Positions 1-8,782 of a DNA stretch of 64,000 bases are shown in pieces. The stretch's first letter is position 1. Each line of letters begins with the position of its first letter. The stretch is from contig CM060898.1 of the NCBI GenBank assembly GCA_030762935.1, positions 98,190,781-98,254,780 on the forward strand, written 5' to 3'. Source of the stretch: Hymenopus coronatus. Lineage: Eukaryota; Arthropoda; Insecta; Mantodea; Hymenopodidae. The notes beneath the pieces were generated by a model. It did not search any database. It had not been told where the DNA came from and saw nothing but the letters and a program-made list of their open reading frames with translations. The translations under genes were made by a program, and so were the position numbers.

Positions 1-1
1 A

Positions 2-663
2 AATGCTGTCCACCAGCTGTTCACCCTGCACGCAATTATAAATAATTTAACAGTGCCACTGGTGTTCTGCTTATTACCAAATAAAAGTAAGGAGTCTTAG
101 AAACAAATGTTGACAAACATAATTAACAAATGTGCTTCTTTTGGCCTAAGCTTCAAACCAAAGAAAGTGTTTGTAGATTTCGAAATGGCAATTCACAATG
201 CTGTGCAAGAAATGTTGTCCATGTATGAAATTCGTGGATGCCGCTTTCGTCTTGGTCAGAGTTGGTGGCGAAACATACAAGCAAAAAGTACAATTGGCCT
301 CACTAGAAAATTCAATGATGACAAGGAAGTTAGCACATTTTTAAATGCTTTTTGGTCTACTGTTTTAAGTCCAGAAGAAATGACGAGAGTTTCGTGAGGA
401 TCTTATGGCAATGTGGCAAGAAGCAAATGTTCACGGTTTCACAGACTACATACTGGAAACTTTCATCACCGAAGAAAGCGTTTCCCCACCCCCCAAGATT
501 TGGTCAAGCTTCAATTAATAGAATAACAAACGGATGCGAAACGTTCCATTCAAAACTGAACAGGATGTTTTCCACAGCCCAACCAAATATATTTATGTTT
601 GCAGATGTTTTGAAGGACATCCAGTCTGAATCATCAAAGGAACAAAGGGCCAGTGTCATTTAA
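2..663 (+). pseudogene. MULE (Mutator-like) transposase relic, partial
   Basis: This is the middle to C-terminal part of a MULE-type DDE transposase that enters from outside the window. From base 14 one frame reads QLFTLHAIINN... with an in-frame TAG at 98-100. It resumes at 107 with KKVFVDFEMAIHNAV, the catalytic-Asp neighbourhood, and GCRFRLGQSWW, where the family usually has GC-F-H-Q, so the His appears lost. A frame change near 395 gives MAMWQEANVHGF from 405. A second change near 510 gives ITNGCETFHSKLNRMF, the typical 'TN..E.FH..L.R' motif. With one stop and two frameshifts it cannot make an active enzyme. Family assignment is from recognised motifs. Confidence 0.8.
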
Positions 664-929
664 GTTTTTCCAAAACTGTAAATACTAATGCCAAGCTGAC
701 AAAACCCAAAAACTGTTGGTAAATAACGTTGTGCCAGGGTTAAAGGCCGCTTCAATTGCTATAAACATTTTAATATTAAACATTAAAGAAAAAAAATTAA
801 ATATATAAAATAAAAGCAAAAAAATAATAATATGAATAAGAAATTAAATACTATATATAAATAATGAGATGTTAAGCAGTCAGCCTCCTGGGTATCACTA
901 ATACACTGTAAAGAAAAACGGACAGGTAG

Positions 930-1054
930 CAGGTAGCTGCACGGAATTCAGGTGTACCCTTCAGGTAGTCAGGACGGAATTCAGGCATACATTTCAGGTA
1001 GTCAGCACGGAATTCAGACGGTTTTAGGGATCTCGCACGGAACTCAGGATTACC
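930..1054. repeat. 33-bp minisatellite, about four copies
   Basis: The phrase GCACGGAATTCAGG recurs at 939, 972, 1005 and 1035 (spacing 33, 33, 30), alternating with TCAGGTAGTCAG. Because 33 is a multiple of three, the minus strand reads an 11-residue periodic peptide (PEFRADYLK-type). I see no reason to think it is translated. It abuts the tail end of an R-repeat. Confidence 0.8.
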
Positions 1055-1074
1055 GTTCGTTTTTGTTTTCTCTA

Positions 1075-1858
1075 GATAGCACATAGGTAGAGAAGGTAAG
1101 GCACTCCATCCAAAATTTCGATACCGAGAAATATACATTTTGGATTCCCTGAACTCAAAAAGATAAAATCTATTTAGAAAAAGGCCTCTGTGTATGTGTG
1201 TACATAATAGCTCAGAAACGAAAAGTCGGCAAAATACCAAACTTAGTGCTTAGGTTTAGCATCTTCCAAGAATGTGAAGATTTTGAGGAAAATCTCCCTC
1301 ATTCCAAACAATCCTTTACATAAAAAATGTTTGAATTCTTTTTTCTCAAAAATGCTTTGATGATTTTGATTCAAACCATCCTACTAAAGATATTTACATG
1401 AAAAATAAAATGTGTATGTTGAAGTTTCTGGGAAAAGCATTTGAAGAGCTCTTCATTCTGGATGAATTTTGATGATTTTGTATAACTGGTAAACCGTCCA
1501 GATAGACAAAAACTTGCTACACAAATCTCATTGTGCAATATAATTTATGTCATTTATATTGTTTTTTCTGGAATTAACCATTTCTGAGACCTTTCTTGTT
1601 ATTGGTTTCAGTTTTGAAATACCTAAACCTTTTTTATTAGAGGAATTTATCTACCAGATTTTAAAAGATTTGACTACCACTTTAGCCTAATGTATTCCTT
1701 TACTTCCCTTATACTTACAAGGATTCAAGTAATAAGGACAATTTCTGCTAATATTTATCCCGATTATCATGAAATAGACATAAGAATAAGATTTTACACA
1801 ACAATTATTTCCTACAGGGATATAGAGAAAGGTATGTGAATGGACACATCAGATTTTT
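1075..1858 (-). repeat. R-repeat copy, nearly full length
   Basis: Reading on the minus strand it has the R-repeat order: head (CACATCAGA complement at 1845-1855), GCTAAT/GATTA block, AACTGGTAAACCG block, ATACCAAACTTAG block, (GT)n and the TTCGATACCGAG block near 1120. The terminal hairpin at the low end is eroded. It is adjacent to the 33-bp minisatellite. Confidence 0.8.
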
Positions 1859-2394
1859 GAGCTATGATGTTCATGGGCAGACACACACACATTATAATAT
1901 CGCTTTATAAAATGAATATATTATTTTAGGAGCATGAATCTGTATCTTGTATAAATATAAGCAAGTCTAAGTGATGGGTGAAGTGTTAATTACATGACCC
2001 CGTAGAGAACAATATGACAGGTCTCTGAGGAGCTCAGAAGTGGTCGCATTGCATCCGACTGCACCACAATAGCGTTAGAGGAAGCCGAGTGCTCTTATGC
2101 ACTAAGAGCTCACCTGTCGCAGAGTATTTTCACTGCAACATCCTTCACTGAATGAGTAGCATTGTTTGGTAAACGTAACAAATTTGGAGCACTGTATGTG
2201 GCATGCGGATAAAAAGTCTGCCTCACTTACAACAGGTTGAATCTCGATTAGGATGAATTACCCGGATGCGGTTTATCCCACAAAGACGAATATTGGCTAC
2301 CTACATATAAGTTCGATGACCTCCAGACTTCAGCACCATTTCATTGGTCTCATTTATTCACCGTCCAAAATGGCCAACCAGGTTAAAGTTTAAG
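1859..2394. other. No gene seen; unique-looking spacer
   Basis: 536 bases between an inverted R-repeat (minus) and a plus-strand R fragment. GC is somewhat higher around 2010-2120 (CATCCGACTGCACCAC, AGAGCTCACC), which could be a decayed SINE head, but no clear box B was found. No open frame of interest. Confidence 0.5.
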
Positions 2395-2543
2395 ACAATT
2401 CCATTCACTTGACTTTCTTTACTTCTCTGTAACAAATTATTATTGTTAAAAAACATACCCTTCTATCTACAGCATGCTAATCGGGATAAACATTAGCAGA
2501 AATTGTCCTTATTACTTGGTCCCTTGTAAGTAGAAGCAAAAAT
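2395..2543 (+). repeat. R-repeat head fragment
   Basis: The first ~150 bases of an R-repeat (ATTCACTTGACTTTCTTTAC, GCTAATCGGGATAAAC, CCCTTGTAAGTAGAAG), cut off where the next copy begins with its own head. It shares the uncommon variants ATCGGGATAA and GTCCTTATTA with the opposite-strand copy ending at 1858. Confidence 0.75.
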
Positions 2544-3373
2544 TCTAATGTGTTCCATTCACATGATGTCCTCAATCAAACCTTTTATTTAAAAGATTAG
2601 TCTGTTATCTACATCATGCTAATTAAGTCAAATAGAAGCAGAATTAGTCTTATTACTAGCTCCTTGCAAACGGCACATGCTAAAGAAATAACATGGTCCG
2701 TGAAAAGACATTCGCTATGTGAAACAATTGAAATTTTGATCTCTTTGCTTGCCGGGATTAAACAAACGAGAAGAAAGATTGTCATCGCGTTGGAAAAAGT
2801 TTAAGCAACTAAAACTGAAAGCAATCATCTGGAATATCTCAAATACGGTTAACTCTACAAAAAAAGATGTATATAACATAAATCGTGTGTTTTAAAGAGA
2901 TCTACATTTTTGTGTACTAAGCTTTTGTATATCTCTAACGGTTTGCCAGTTATACAAAAGTCATCCAGAATGAAGGTCTTCAGAGGCTATTCCCAGAACA
3001 TTCAAGATATACATTTTGTCATGTAAATATCTTGAATAAAAGAAGTTTTAATCAAAATCGTTAGAGCCATTTTTGAGAAAATCAAAATGTTCGAAATGTT
3101 TTCCATATAAAGTGGTGTTTGAGGTGGGGAGATTTTCTTGGAAATCTTGGTGTCACATTCTTGGAAGATACCGAACTTAAATATCAAGTTTGGTATTTAA
3201 CGGAGTTTTCGTTTTTGAGCAATGCTGCCCACAGACAGACGGATACACACACGGACATTTTTCTAAAAATGCTTCAAAAAATGTATTTCCGTTAAAACCT
3301 CGGTATCGAATTTTTGGGTGCAATACAATACCTTCCCTATACACTATGTAATAGCACCTGCAGAGAATGAAAA
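2544..3373 (+). repeat. R-repeat copy, full length
   Basis: It starts TCTAATGTGTTCCATTCACA and runs through the GCTAAT block, CGGTTTGCCAGTTATAC (2938), TTCAAGATATACATTTT (3000), ATTTTTGAGAAAATCAAAA (3069), TTCTTGGAAGATACCGAAC (3160), a short (AC) run and TCGGTATCGAATTTTTGGG (3299). It ends in an eroded tail near 3370. The 61- and 62-codon frames here are repeat noise. Confidence 0.85.
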
Positions 3374-3589
3374 ATGTTATTATTTTATCTAAATCATTCT
3401 AATCAAGACAAACATTAGCAACTATTGGTCTTATTATTTGCTTCCTTGCAGGTACATAGAACGGAAATAAGGAAGTGTATTAGCTAAGGCGATCGTCATA
3501 CCTTGTAAAGCAGATCGTTATGTGAAAAAATTTAAATTTGATTCTCTGTGCATATCTGCAGTAAAGAAAGGAGATACATTGAAATGAAA

Positions 3590-3782
3590 ACCATCCGGGT
3601 TCGATCCTAGGCGACCGCATATGGGATGTGTGGTGGTCAAAGCCGTGCAGGGGCGTGTTTTCTCCGGATTCTCCGGTTTCCCCCGCCATCGCAAAACATT
3701 GATGCTCTATCTCCATTCCATACATCAGTGTTATCAGCTATGATGCAATATGTAGTAAAAGCAGGCGTTAAACCTATGAAAA
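3590..3782 (-). mobile_element. SINE family D copy, nested in R-repeat
   Basis: Reverse-complement similarity to the family-D copy at 28984-29225: GGTTCGATCCTAGGCGACCGCATATG on this strand carries a tRNA-type box B (GGTTCGATCC), followed by GTGTGGTGGTCAAAGCCGTGCAGGGG, CGGTTTCCCCCGCC and ...AGTAAAAGCAGGCGTTAAAC at the tail. Flanks ACATTGAAATGAAAA and ACATGAAACGAAAA look like a decayed target-site duplication. In this copy the head lies at the low-coordinate end, so relative to the other D copies the orientation call should be checked by alignment. Confidence 0.65.
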
Positions 3783-3899
3783 ACATGAAACGAAAAGCCA
3801 AGTGAGAAATGTTCAAGTAGTTTAACATTGAAACCAGTAACAAGGAATATTTTAGAAATTATTAACTCTACCATAAAAAACTATATGGTTAAACTGTTG

Positions 3900-3903
<4 letters not shown>

Positions 3904-3936
<33 letters not shown>
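3904..3936. repeat. (GT)n microsatellite
   Basis: About 16 uninterrupted GT units inside an R-repeat, at a position where other copies have no dinucleotide run. It is a local expansion. Confidence 0.95.
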
Positions 3937-3939
<3 letters not shown>

Positions 3940-4042
3940 ATATCGAGATTTACACTTACGGTTTACCAGTTATACAAAAGACGTGAAACCATCTTCAGAA
4001 GCTTTTCCCACAGAGAGAAGTCACTAGATAAATTCAACGCCA

Positions 4043-4205
4043 TGCCGGCATGTTGTCATGGTAGCTCAGTAGTTAAAGCGACCGGCTAGAGACCGGGAGA
4101 TCCGTGGTTCAAATCCCCGCTATGGAATTGAATTTTTCAGTTTGACTCTACTTATCCAACTCCTGTCTTACATACGGCTTGTGTAAAGAAACAATTAAAT
4201 CAATG
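4043..4205 (+). mobile_element. SINE family A copy, tRNA-derived head
   Basis: The head folds like a tRNA: GTCATGG acceptor strand, TAGCTCAGTAGTTAAAGCG (box A-like), GGTTCAAATCC (box B) and CTATGGA closing strand. An unrelated body follows (CTCTACTTATCCAACTCCTG, TACGGCTTGTGTAAAG) with an A-rich tail. A second copy lies at 4648. The tRNA-unrelated body argues against a functional tRNA gene. Confidence 0.8.
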
Positions 4206-4430
4206 CTATTCGACGATAATAGTTGGCTATACTATGAGTCTGGGACTTAAAGTAGTAGTATTTTATTATAGTTTTTACAATAATACAACGTTTGCGTCAC
4301 ACAGTCACATGGGTCGGGTGACCGTATATGCTGTCTAAAAATACTTGAATCTAAAATATTACCTACATATATATTTTATATATCTTAATTTTGGAAACAC
4401 ACACACACTTGCACTCAACTGCACCACGTA

Positions 4431-4481
<51 letters not shown>

Positions 4482-4562
4482 TACACTAAATTGGACTATA
4501 CAATATTTACACAAATATTTTATCTCTTAGTGCACATACTTCCATTTAAAATACGTATAACA
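4206..4562. other. No gene seen; AT-rich spacer
   Basis: Low-complexity AT-rich DNA with short (AC) and (TA) runs between the two family-A SINEs. Only short, uninformative frames. Confidence 0.6.
4433..4478. repeat. (TA)n microsatellite
   Basis: About 22 uninterrupted TA units. Confidence 0.95.
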
Positions 4563-4626
4563 CTGTAAGTCGCCATTAGGTTTGGCATCTCAAAATAATT
4601 TGAGATCACCTTCTGGTTTACCGGGA
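4563..4626. repeat. Short repeat block with palindrome, shared with 35.1 kb
   Basis: It contains the perfect palindrome-like core TCTCAAAATAATTTGAGA (4588-4605) followed by ACCTTCTGGTTTACCGGG. The reverse complement of 35092-35160 matches over roughly 60 bases including TGTAAGTC and ATTAG upstream. It is probably the end of a dispersed DNA transposon; the family is not identified. Confidence 0.6.
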
Positions 4627-4647
4627 AACATTGAGAAATTTAATTTT

Positions 4648-4805
4648 ATGCCGGTATATTGCCATGGTAGCTCAGTGGTTAGAGCGACCGGTTACAGCCC
4701 GGGAGATCATTGGTTCAAATCCCGGCTATGACATTGCATTTTTTCACTCTAACTCTACGTATACAACTCCTGTCTTACACACGGCTTGTGTGAAAAAATA
4801 ATTAT
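4648..4805 (+). mobile_element. SINE family A copy, tRNA-derived head
   Basis: Head GCCATGGTAGCTCAGTGGTT with box B GGTTCAAATCCCG and closing strand CTATGAC. The body ACTCTACGTATACAACTCC then ACACACGGCTTGTGTG matches the copy at 4043. It ends in an A-rich tail. Because its tRNA arms are better preserved than in the 4043 copy, it may be younger. Confidence 0.85.
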
Positions 4806-4814
4806 ATCAATATT

Positions 4815-5515
4815 ATTACTTGTAAGTAGAAGCGGTATAAGTAACTCTTTAGGATAAGGCGATAGACAAATCTTTTAAAAGAGATTATTTTTGGATTTCT
4901 GGAAGTAATACAAAGGGATGAAACGAAAGTTGACTTCCCGCTTGAGAAAAGTTAAATTAGTTTAAAATTGAAACCAGTAACAAGCAATATATCGGAAACT
5001 GTTCACTCTATAAAAAAGTATACGAGATAAATTGTATGTTGTAATGAAATCTATAACTTTATGCAACAATTTGTATCTATCTCTAAGGCTTACGAGTTAT
5101 ACAAAAGTCATCAGGAGTAAAGGGGCCTTCAGAGGCTATTCTCAGGAAATTCAAGATGTACATTTTATTTCTGATGTAAATATATTGAACATACGAAATT
5201 TTAGAGAAAATCATTAGCCATTTTTGAGAAATTAAAAAAATTAAAAAATGCTCCATGTAACTTGGAATGCGAGATTTTCCTGAAAAATTTCATCGTTGGC
5301 AGTTACTGAACTTAAATATCATGTTTGGTATTTAATGAACTGTTAGTTTTTTAATTATGCTGTCCATAGACACGCACACAGACACAGACATTTAAAAACA
5401 TTTTTTTTATACGTGGTGTCTCAAAGCATATACTTCCGGTCAAATCTGGGTATAGATTTTCTGGGGTGGAATATAATAACTTCTTTGTACATACGCACTA
5501 GAGAAAGTAACAAGT
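4815..5515 (+). repeat. R-repeat copy, head missing
   Basis: It begins within ACTTGTAAGTAGAAGC and runs through GTTTAAAATTGAAACCAG (4948), TTCAAGATGTACATTTTATT (5150), AAATATCATGTTTGGTATTT (5314), a short (AC) run, and TTTTCTGGGGTGGAATATAA (5457). It ends at a degraded hairpin (TACATACGCACTAGAGAAAG) near 5510. Confidence 0.8.
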
Positions 5516-6529
5516 TGGTGGTATATTAGTTTCAAGACCCGAAACTTTCCGAATAGGGGCAACTAAGTTGGTCGTAAAACCAAAGTTATGAGTATAACGA
5601 GCTTAGTAGTTTTTTTTTTATTTTAATAACATTTCTACGTAGTTTAAAGATTTATTTATGGACATAAGTCTTTTAGTAGGAAAATTAAATTGTCCGGATA
5701 ATAATGAAACTCTTCTTTCTGGAACATTTCACGACGACATTTCTTTCCAGATGATAAATTTTTATTACTAAGATTTTTTTTAGCCTCCTAAATTTCCTTA
5801 GGCACGCAAGACACTTGCATTTATTTACTTTTCAGCGTTTATTGTGCTGATCTTCGGACCCATTTCAGCAGGTTTACGAAGTTTCTGCCCCTAAAATGTG
5901 TATAAATTATGTTAACTATTACAAGTGACATGCAAAAACAGAATTATTAATAGTTATCTCAACTCGAAAATAAACGCTTAAATGTTATGCGTTGCTTGCA
6001 GCACATTCTGACATTATAACGTGCCTAGTTGTCTAACACAACTAGGCATGTTGACTTGGCTGGACATCAGAGACATTGGAAATGAAATTTTCACTCCAAT
6101 CTGTAAAAAGATGGAAAATGCCTCTTTGTTATTTATTTATATATTTAAGAGCTTTGGATATCCTCAAAGAAACTACATTTATCTGCCCCCTACGGGCTCT
6201 GCAGACATTTAATTTTATAAAACAGCGTTTTTCACAAAAGCATTTTCACGCTTTCAAAACGTTTCGCACAGCTTTTGTTTAAAAACAATTACAATTTTGC
6301 AGAACGTGCAGAAGTATCTACATGGGACAAAATTATCCTAACAAGAATAGTGATTAATTTTAGACATTAAAATCTCTAATCTTTTAAACCAATTATTGCA
6401 GTTCAATAATAACCAAAACTATTGACATATCAACGTGTAAAGTTTGGTGTTCAAATCTCCAATTCAAAGAATTCCAATACATTTTCTTAAATTTTGAAGC
6501 GTGTGGAACATTTTACTCTCTCTACTTAG
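5516..6529. other. No gene seen; unique-looking spacer with one strong hairpin
   Basis: About 1 kb of AT-rich DNA with no recognised repeat or coding pattern. The 60-70 codon frames at 6021-6282 are not recognised and have no supporting signal. A perfect 11-bp stem-loop lies at 6022-6048. Confidence 0.5.
6022..6048. other. Perfect 11-bp inverted repeat (hairpin)
   Basis: Arms TGCCTAGTTGT and ACAACTAGGCA are exact reverse complements around the 5-base loop CTAAC. It is isolated in unique-looking sequence. Function unknown. Confidence 0.85.
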
Positions 6530-7290
6530 TACGTGTTACAATATTACAAATTAGGCAGAGTTTCACTGAAAATGGTCCCCTTATCCAAAAAAAAAGCATT
6601 TTAAGAAAACGGTCCGCGCGCATGTGTATGCGTGTCCCTGTGTGTGAACACGATTAACTAAAAAACGAAAAATCGGTAAAATAAGAACCTTGATATTTAA
6701 GTTTAGGATCTCCCGGGAATGCAGCACTAAGGCTTTGAGAAAACTCCCCTTACACCAAACTATCCTTTTGTGGAAACAAGTTATTCATGAAAATCTTATT
6801 CTTTAATCTACTTTGCATGGCCAGCAGTAAACAAGAGAGACGAATCGAAAGGCGGCTTCTTGTTTGAGAAAACCTACGAGTTTAAAATTGAAACCAACAA
6901 TAAGGAATATCTCGGAAGTGGCCAATTCCACAAGAAAACGTATAAATTATGTACTTTAACGAGATCTGTATATTTTTTGAGCAGTAAGTTTTTGTGTACC
7001 TTTTATGGTTTGCCAGTTATGCGAAATTCAGCAAACTTTATCCGTTTATCGTTAGTCATTTTTGAGAAAAACACAATTTTAAAAAAATTGTCCATGTAAA
7101 GGGCATTTTTGTTCGGGGAATCATTTGAAAATCTTAGTATGTCCGTGTGTCTGAACACAATAAAACGAAAGGTTGGTATAATACCAAATAAAGTACTGCT
7201 TATGTCGATTAGCATCACGTATATAGAAGTATCTATTTTTAACAATACCTTGTTATAGATGTAGAGAAAGGCACCTGATTGGAAGACATC
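6530..7290. repeat. R-repeat block with an internally inverted segment
   Basis: Outer parts (about 6530-6790 and 7135-7290) read as minus-strand R-repeat (AAAAAACGAAAAATCGGTAA; GTAGAGAAAGG head at the far end). The middle (about 6795-7130) reads on the plus strand (TTTGCATGGCCAGCAGTA, AAAATTGAAACCAACAATAA, GGTTTGCCAGTTATGC, CCATGTAAAGGGC). The block is therefore a mosaic of opposite orientations, not a simple copy. Confidence 0.7.
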
Positions 7291-7397
7291 CAATTTTTAA
7301 TTCTTAGTCTGTGTCAATATTGCAAAACGCAAGTGTTCCAGCTGCAACGCTCTAAAACGTCTGCTGCTTCCGGTAGTTAGTACAAGCCAGGTATTCC

Positions 7398-7505
7398 TTG
7401 ACCGACCCAACTTTTTTTTTAATACAGTTCCGGAGTCTGATTGAACCCACGATCCCCTGCGCTGCGAAACACCAAAGCGAGACGCTTTGGCGAGCGCGGC
7501 CATGG
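7398..7505 (-). mobile_element. tRNA-like SINE fragment
   Basis: On the minus strand, GGCCGCGCTCGCCAAAGCG (box A-like) is followed by GGGTTCAATCAGACTCCGG (box B-like). A short A run follows at the low-coordinate side (T9 at 7411-7419 on the plus strand). Other copies are not evident in the window, so the family is unnamed. Confidence 0.45.
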
Positions 7506-7559
7506 GGACCGGCAGTTTTGAAGAGAATGGATCGTCGGAAATCTATCTATCGGGGTAGA

Positions 7560-7965
7560 CAGGTGCATGTAGGAGACATTAAGGATGATCTACGGCACAC
7601 AACGTAGATTCCCATCCCACATACTTAATCTGGTATGCGTCTTAATCGGTTGGTTAAGACACTTGGTCAACATAACCCCAGGTTACCCTTGAAGACGCAT
7701 CGGCTACTGGCAGCAAAGGATTCATTGGACTGGTAGCTTCTTCCGCTGAACTCATCCGCTTGGTCACGGCTTGGATGTGTGACAGTCGGCTGTCCGCCTA
7801 CTACCCGCTGCACACTTGGCTACATCTCCCACACTGAATCCTTTCGTTTCCCCGCAAGCGACTGCCCAAGTTCAGCAGCATCGGGATTGGTCACTGCTTG
7901 GATGGGTAACCATATTGGCAGCACTGGGATAGTTTCTCTTCTTCATGAATTTTAATTGCCCACAG
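7560..7965 (+). mobile_element. 5S rRNA-like compound SINE-type element (two 5S-like units)
   Basis: Bases 7868-7930 read AGTTCAGCAGCATCGG, then TTGGTCACTGCTTGGATGGG, then TAACC. This follows the box A / intermediate element / box C order of eukaryotic 5S genes (AGCTAAGCAGGGTCGG ... GGTTAGTACTTGGATGGG-GACC). A second, more degraded unit lies at 7745-7783 (GCTGAACTCATCCGC, then TGGTCACGGCTTGGATGTGT). Upstream GC-rich sequence has repeated TAAGACACTTGGTCAAC-type phrases. The 5' half of 5S is not obvious, so a functional 5S gene is unlikely. A 5S-derived (SINE3-type) element or tandem 5S pseudogene is the best reading. Confidence 0.55.
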
Positions 7966-8032
7966 TGCGCCATTTTTTGTGAGCAGGTTTGCGATTTAAA
8001 TCCTCCCTAAGTTTTGAATTACAAGAAAATTG

Positions 8033-8325
8033 TCGTCTCCTTAGCGCGGTGGTAGCGTTGCTGCTCTCCAAGTGATTCCCAGTACCGTGTGAGGATTTTT
8101 CCCCCGCTGGGAGACCTGGACCGGGGTGCACTCAGCCTCGTGAGGTCCCTGGAGGGATAATTGAGGAACTATTTGATGGAGAAGGAGCGGCTCCAGATCA
8201 TGAGGACCGCATTAACCGGCCGGGGGCGGGGGTTCGAGGCGCTTACCACGTCATGTCATGGATCGAGACAGGGGACGCAGCGGCCGGGCGGTAGTCCAAG
8301 GTTCCTTGTGAGCTGTCGTGTCAGG
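8033..8325 (+). mobile_element. SINE family E copy
   Basis: It starts CTCCTTAGCGCGGTGGTAGC (box A-like) and runs through TTTTTCCCCCGCTGGGAGACC, CTCAGCCTCGTGAGGTCCCT, GAGGACCGCATTAACCGGCC and GCAGCGGCCGGGCGGTAG to GTGAGCTGTCGTGTCA. It matches the reverse complement of 34225-34574. Box B is degraded here (AGTGATTCCC) compared with the other copy. Its GC content stands out from its surroundings. Confidence 0.85.
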
Positions 8326-8534
8326 GATATACTCGAAAATGATGCCTGGAAAGTACAAAATATTCTTTGTCATTGATTCCATGTATCATCAGCGTTCATG
8401 TTCCCGTTTGTGGTGCCAATTGTACCAAGAGCGCTCGTAAGATCATTCCTGGTTATAAAATCGTCTGCCACTCAATGAAAAACACAAAAAGTCAGATCTA
8501 AAAAAGAAGCATGATCCAGTTGCACGGCAAAAGT

Positions 8535-8782
8535 TTTGCTTTCTCTATAACACAGTATGCGCAGTAGATAGAAAAAAGGTATTGTTAAAAAAACACACAC
8601 AAAAATTCGATACCGAGATGTTTGAAGACACCTTGAATCCAAGCCCTTGAGGGTGATAGCCATAATACAACGGTCGAAATGCGCGATGTCCATTTTACGT
8701 TTCAAGGGACATTGTAGAAACAGGTATACGAAACCCCTGCCTCAAATCAAAACATATTTCAGGTGAAATTTCTTTATCGAAT
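8535..8782. repeat. R-repeat fragments in mixed orientation
   Basis: 8535-8640 is a minus-strand tail fragment (CTTTCTCTATAACACAGTAT, AAATTCGATACCGAGAT). 8740-8782 is a short plus-strand piece (TTCAGGTGAAATTTCTTTAT). The bases between are not recognised. Confidence 0.55.

Larger units (their letters stand above)
3374..4042 (+). repeat. R-repeat copy, interrupted by a SINE and truncated
   Basis: It lacks the head, starting at the TTATCTAAATCATTCTAATC block. It is split by a minus-strand family-D SINE at about 3590-3782 and resumes with AGTTTAACATTGAAACCAGT. It continues through a (GT)n expansion to ACGGTTTACCAGTTATAC and stops at 4042 where SINE A begins. The 3' half is missing. Confidence 0.75.

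Noticed and set aside
4049..4130. Possible true tRNA gene (TAGCTCAG... GGTTCAAATCC)
   Set aside because: A conserved tRNA-unrelated body and A-rich tail follow, and a sister copy with the same body lies at 4648. Both are SINE heads.
7861..7931. Functional 5S rRNA gene
   Set aside because: Only the internal promoter half is similar; the 5' third and a T-run terminator in the right place are not visible.
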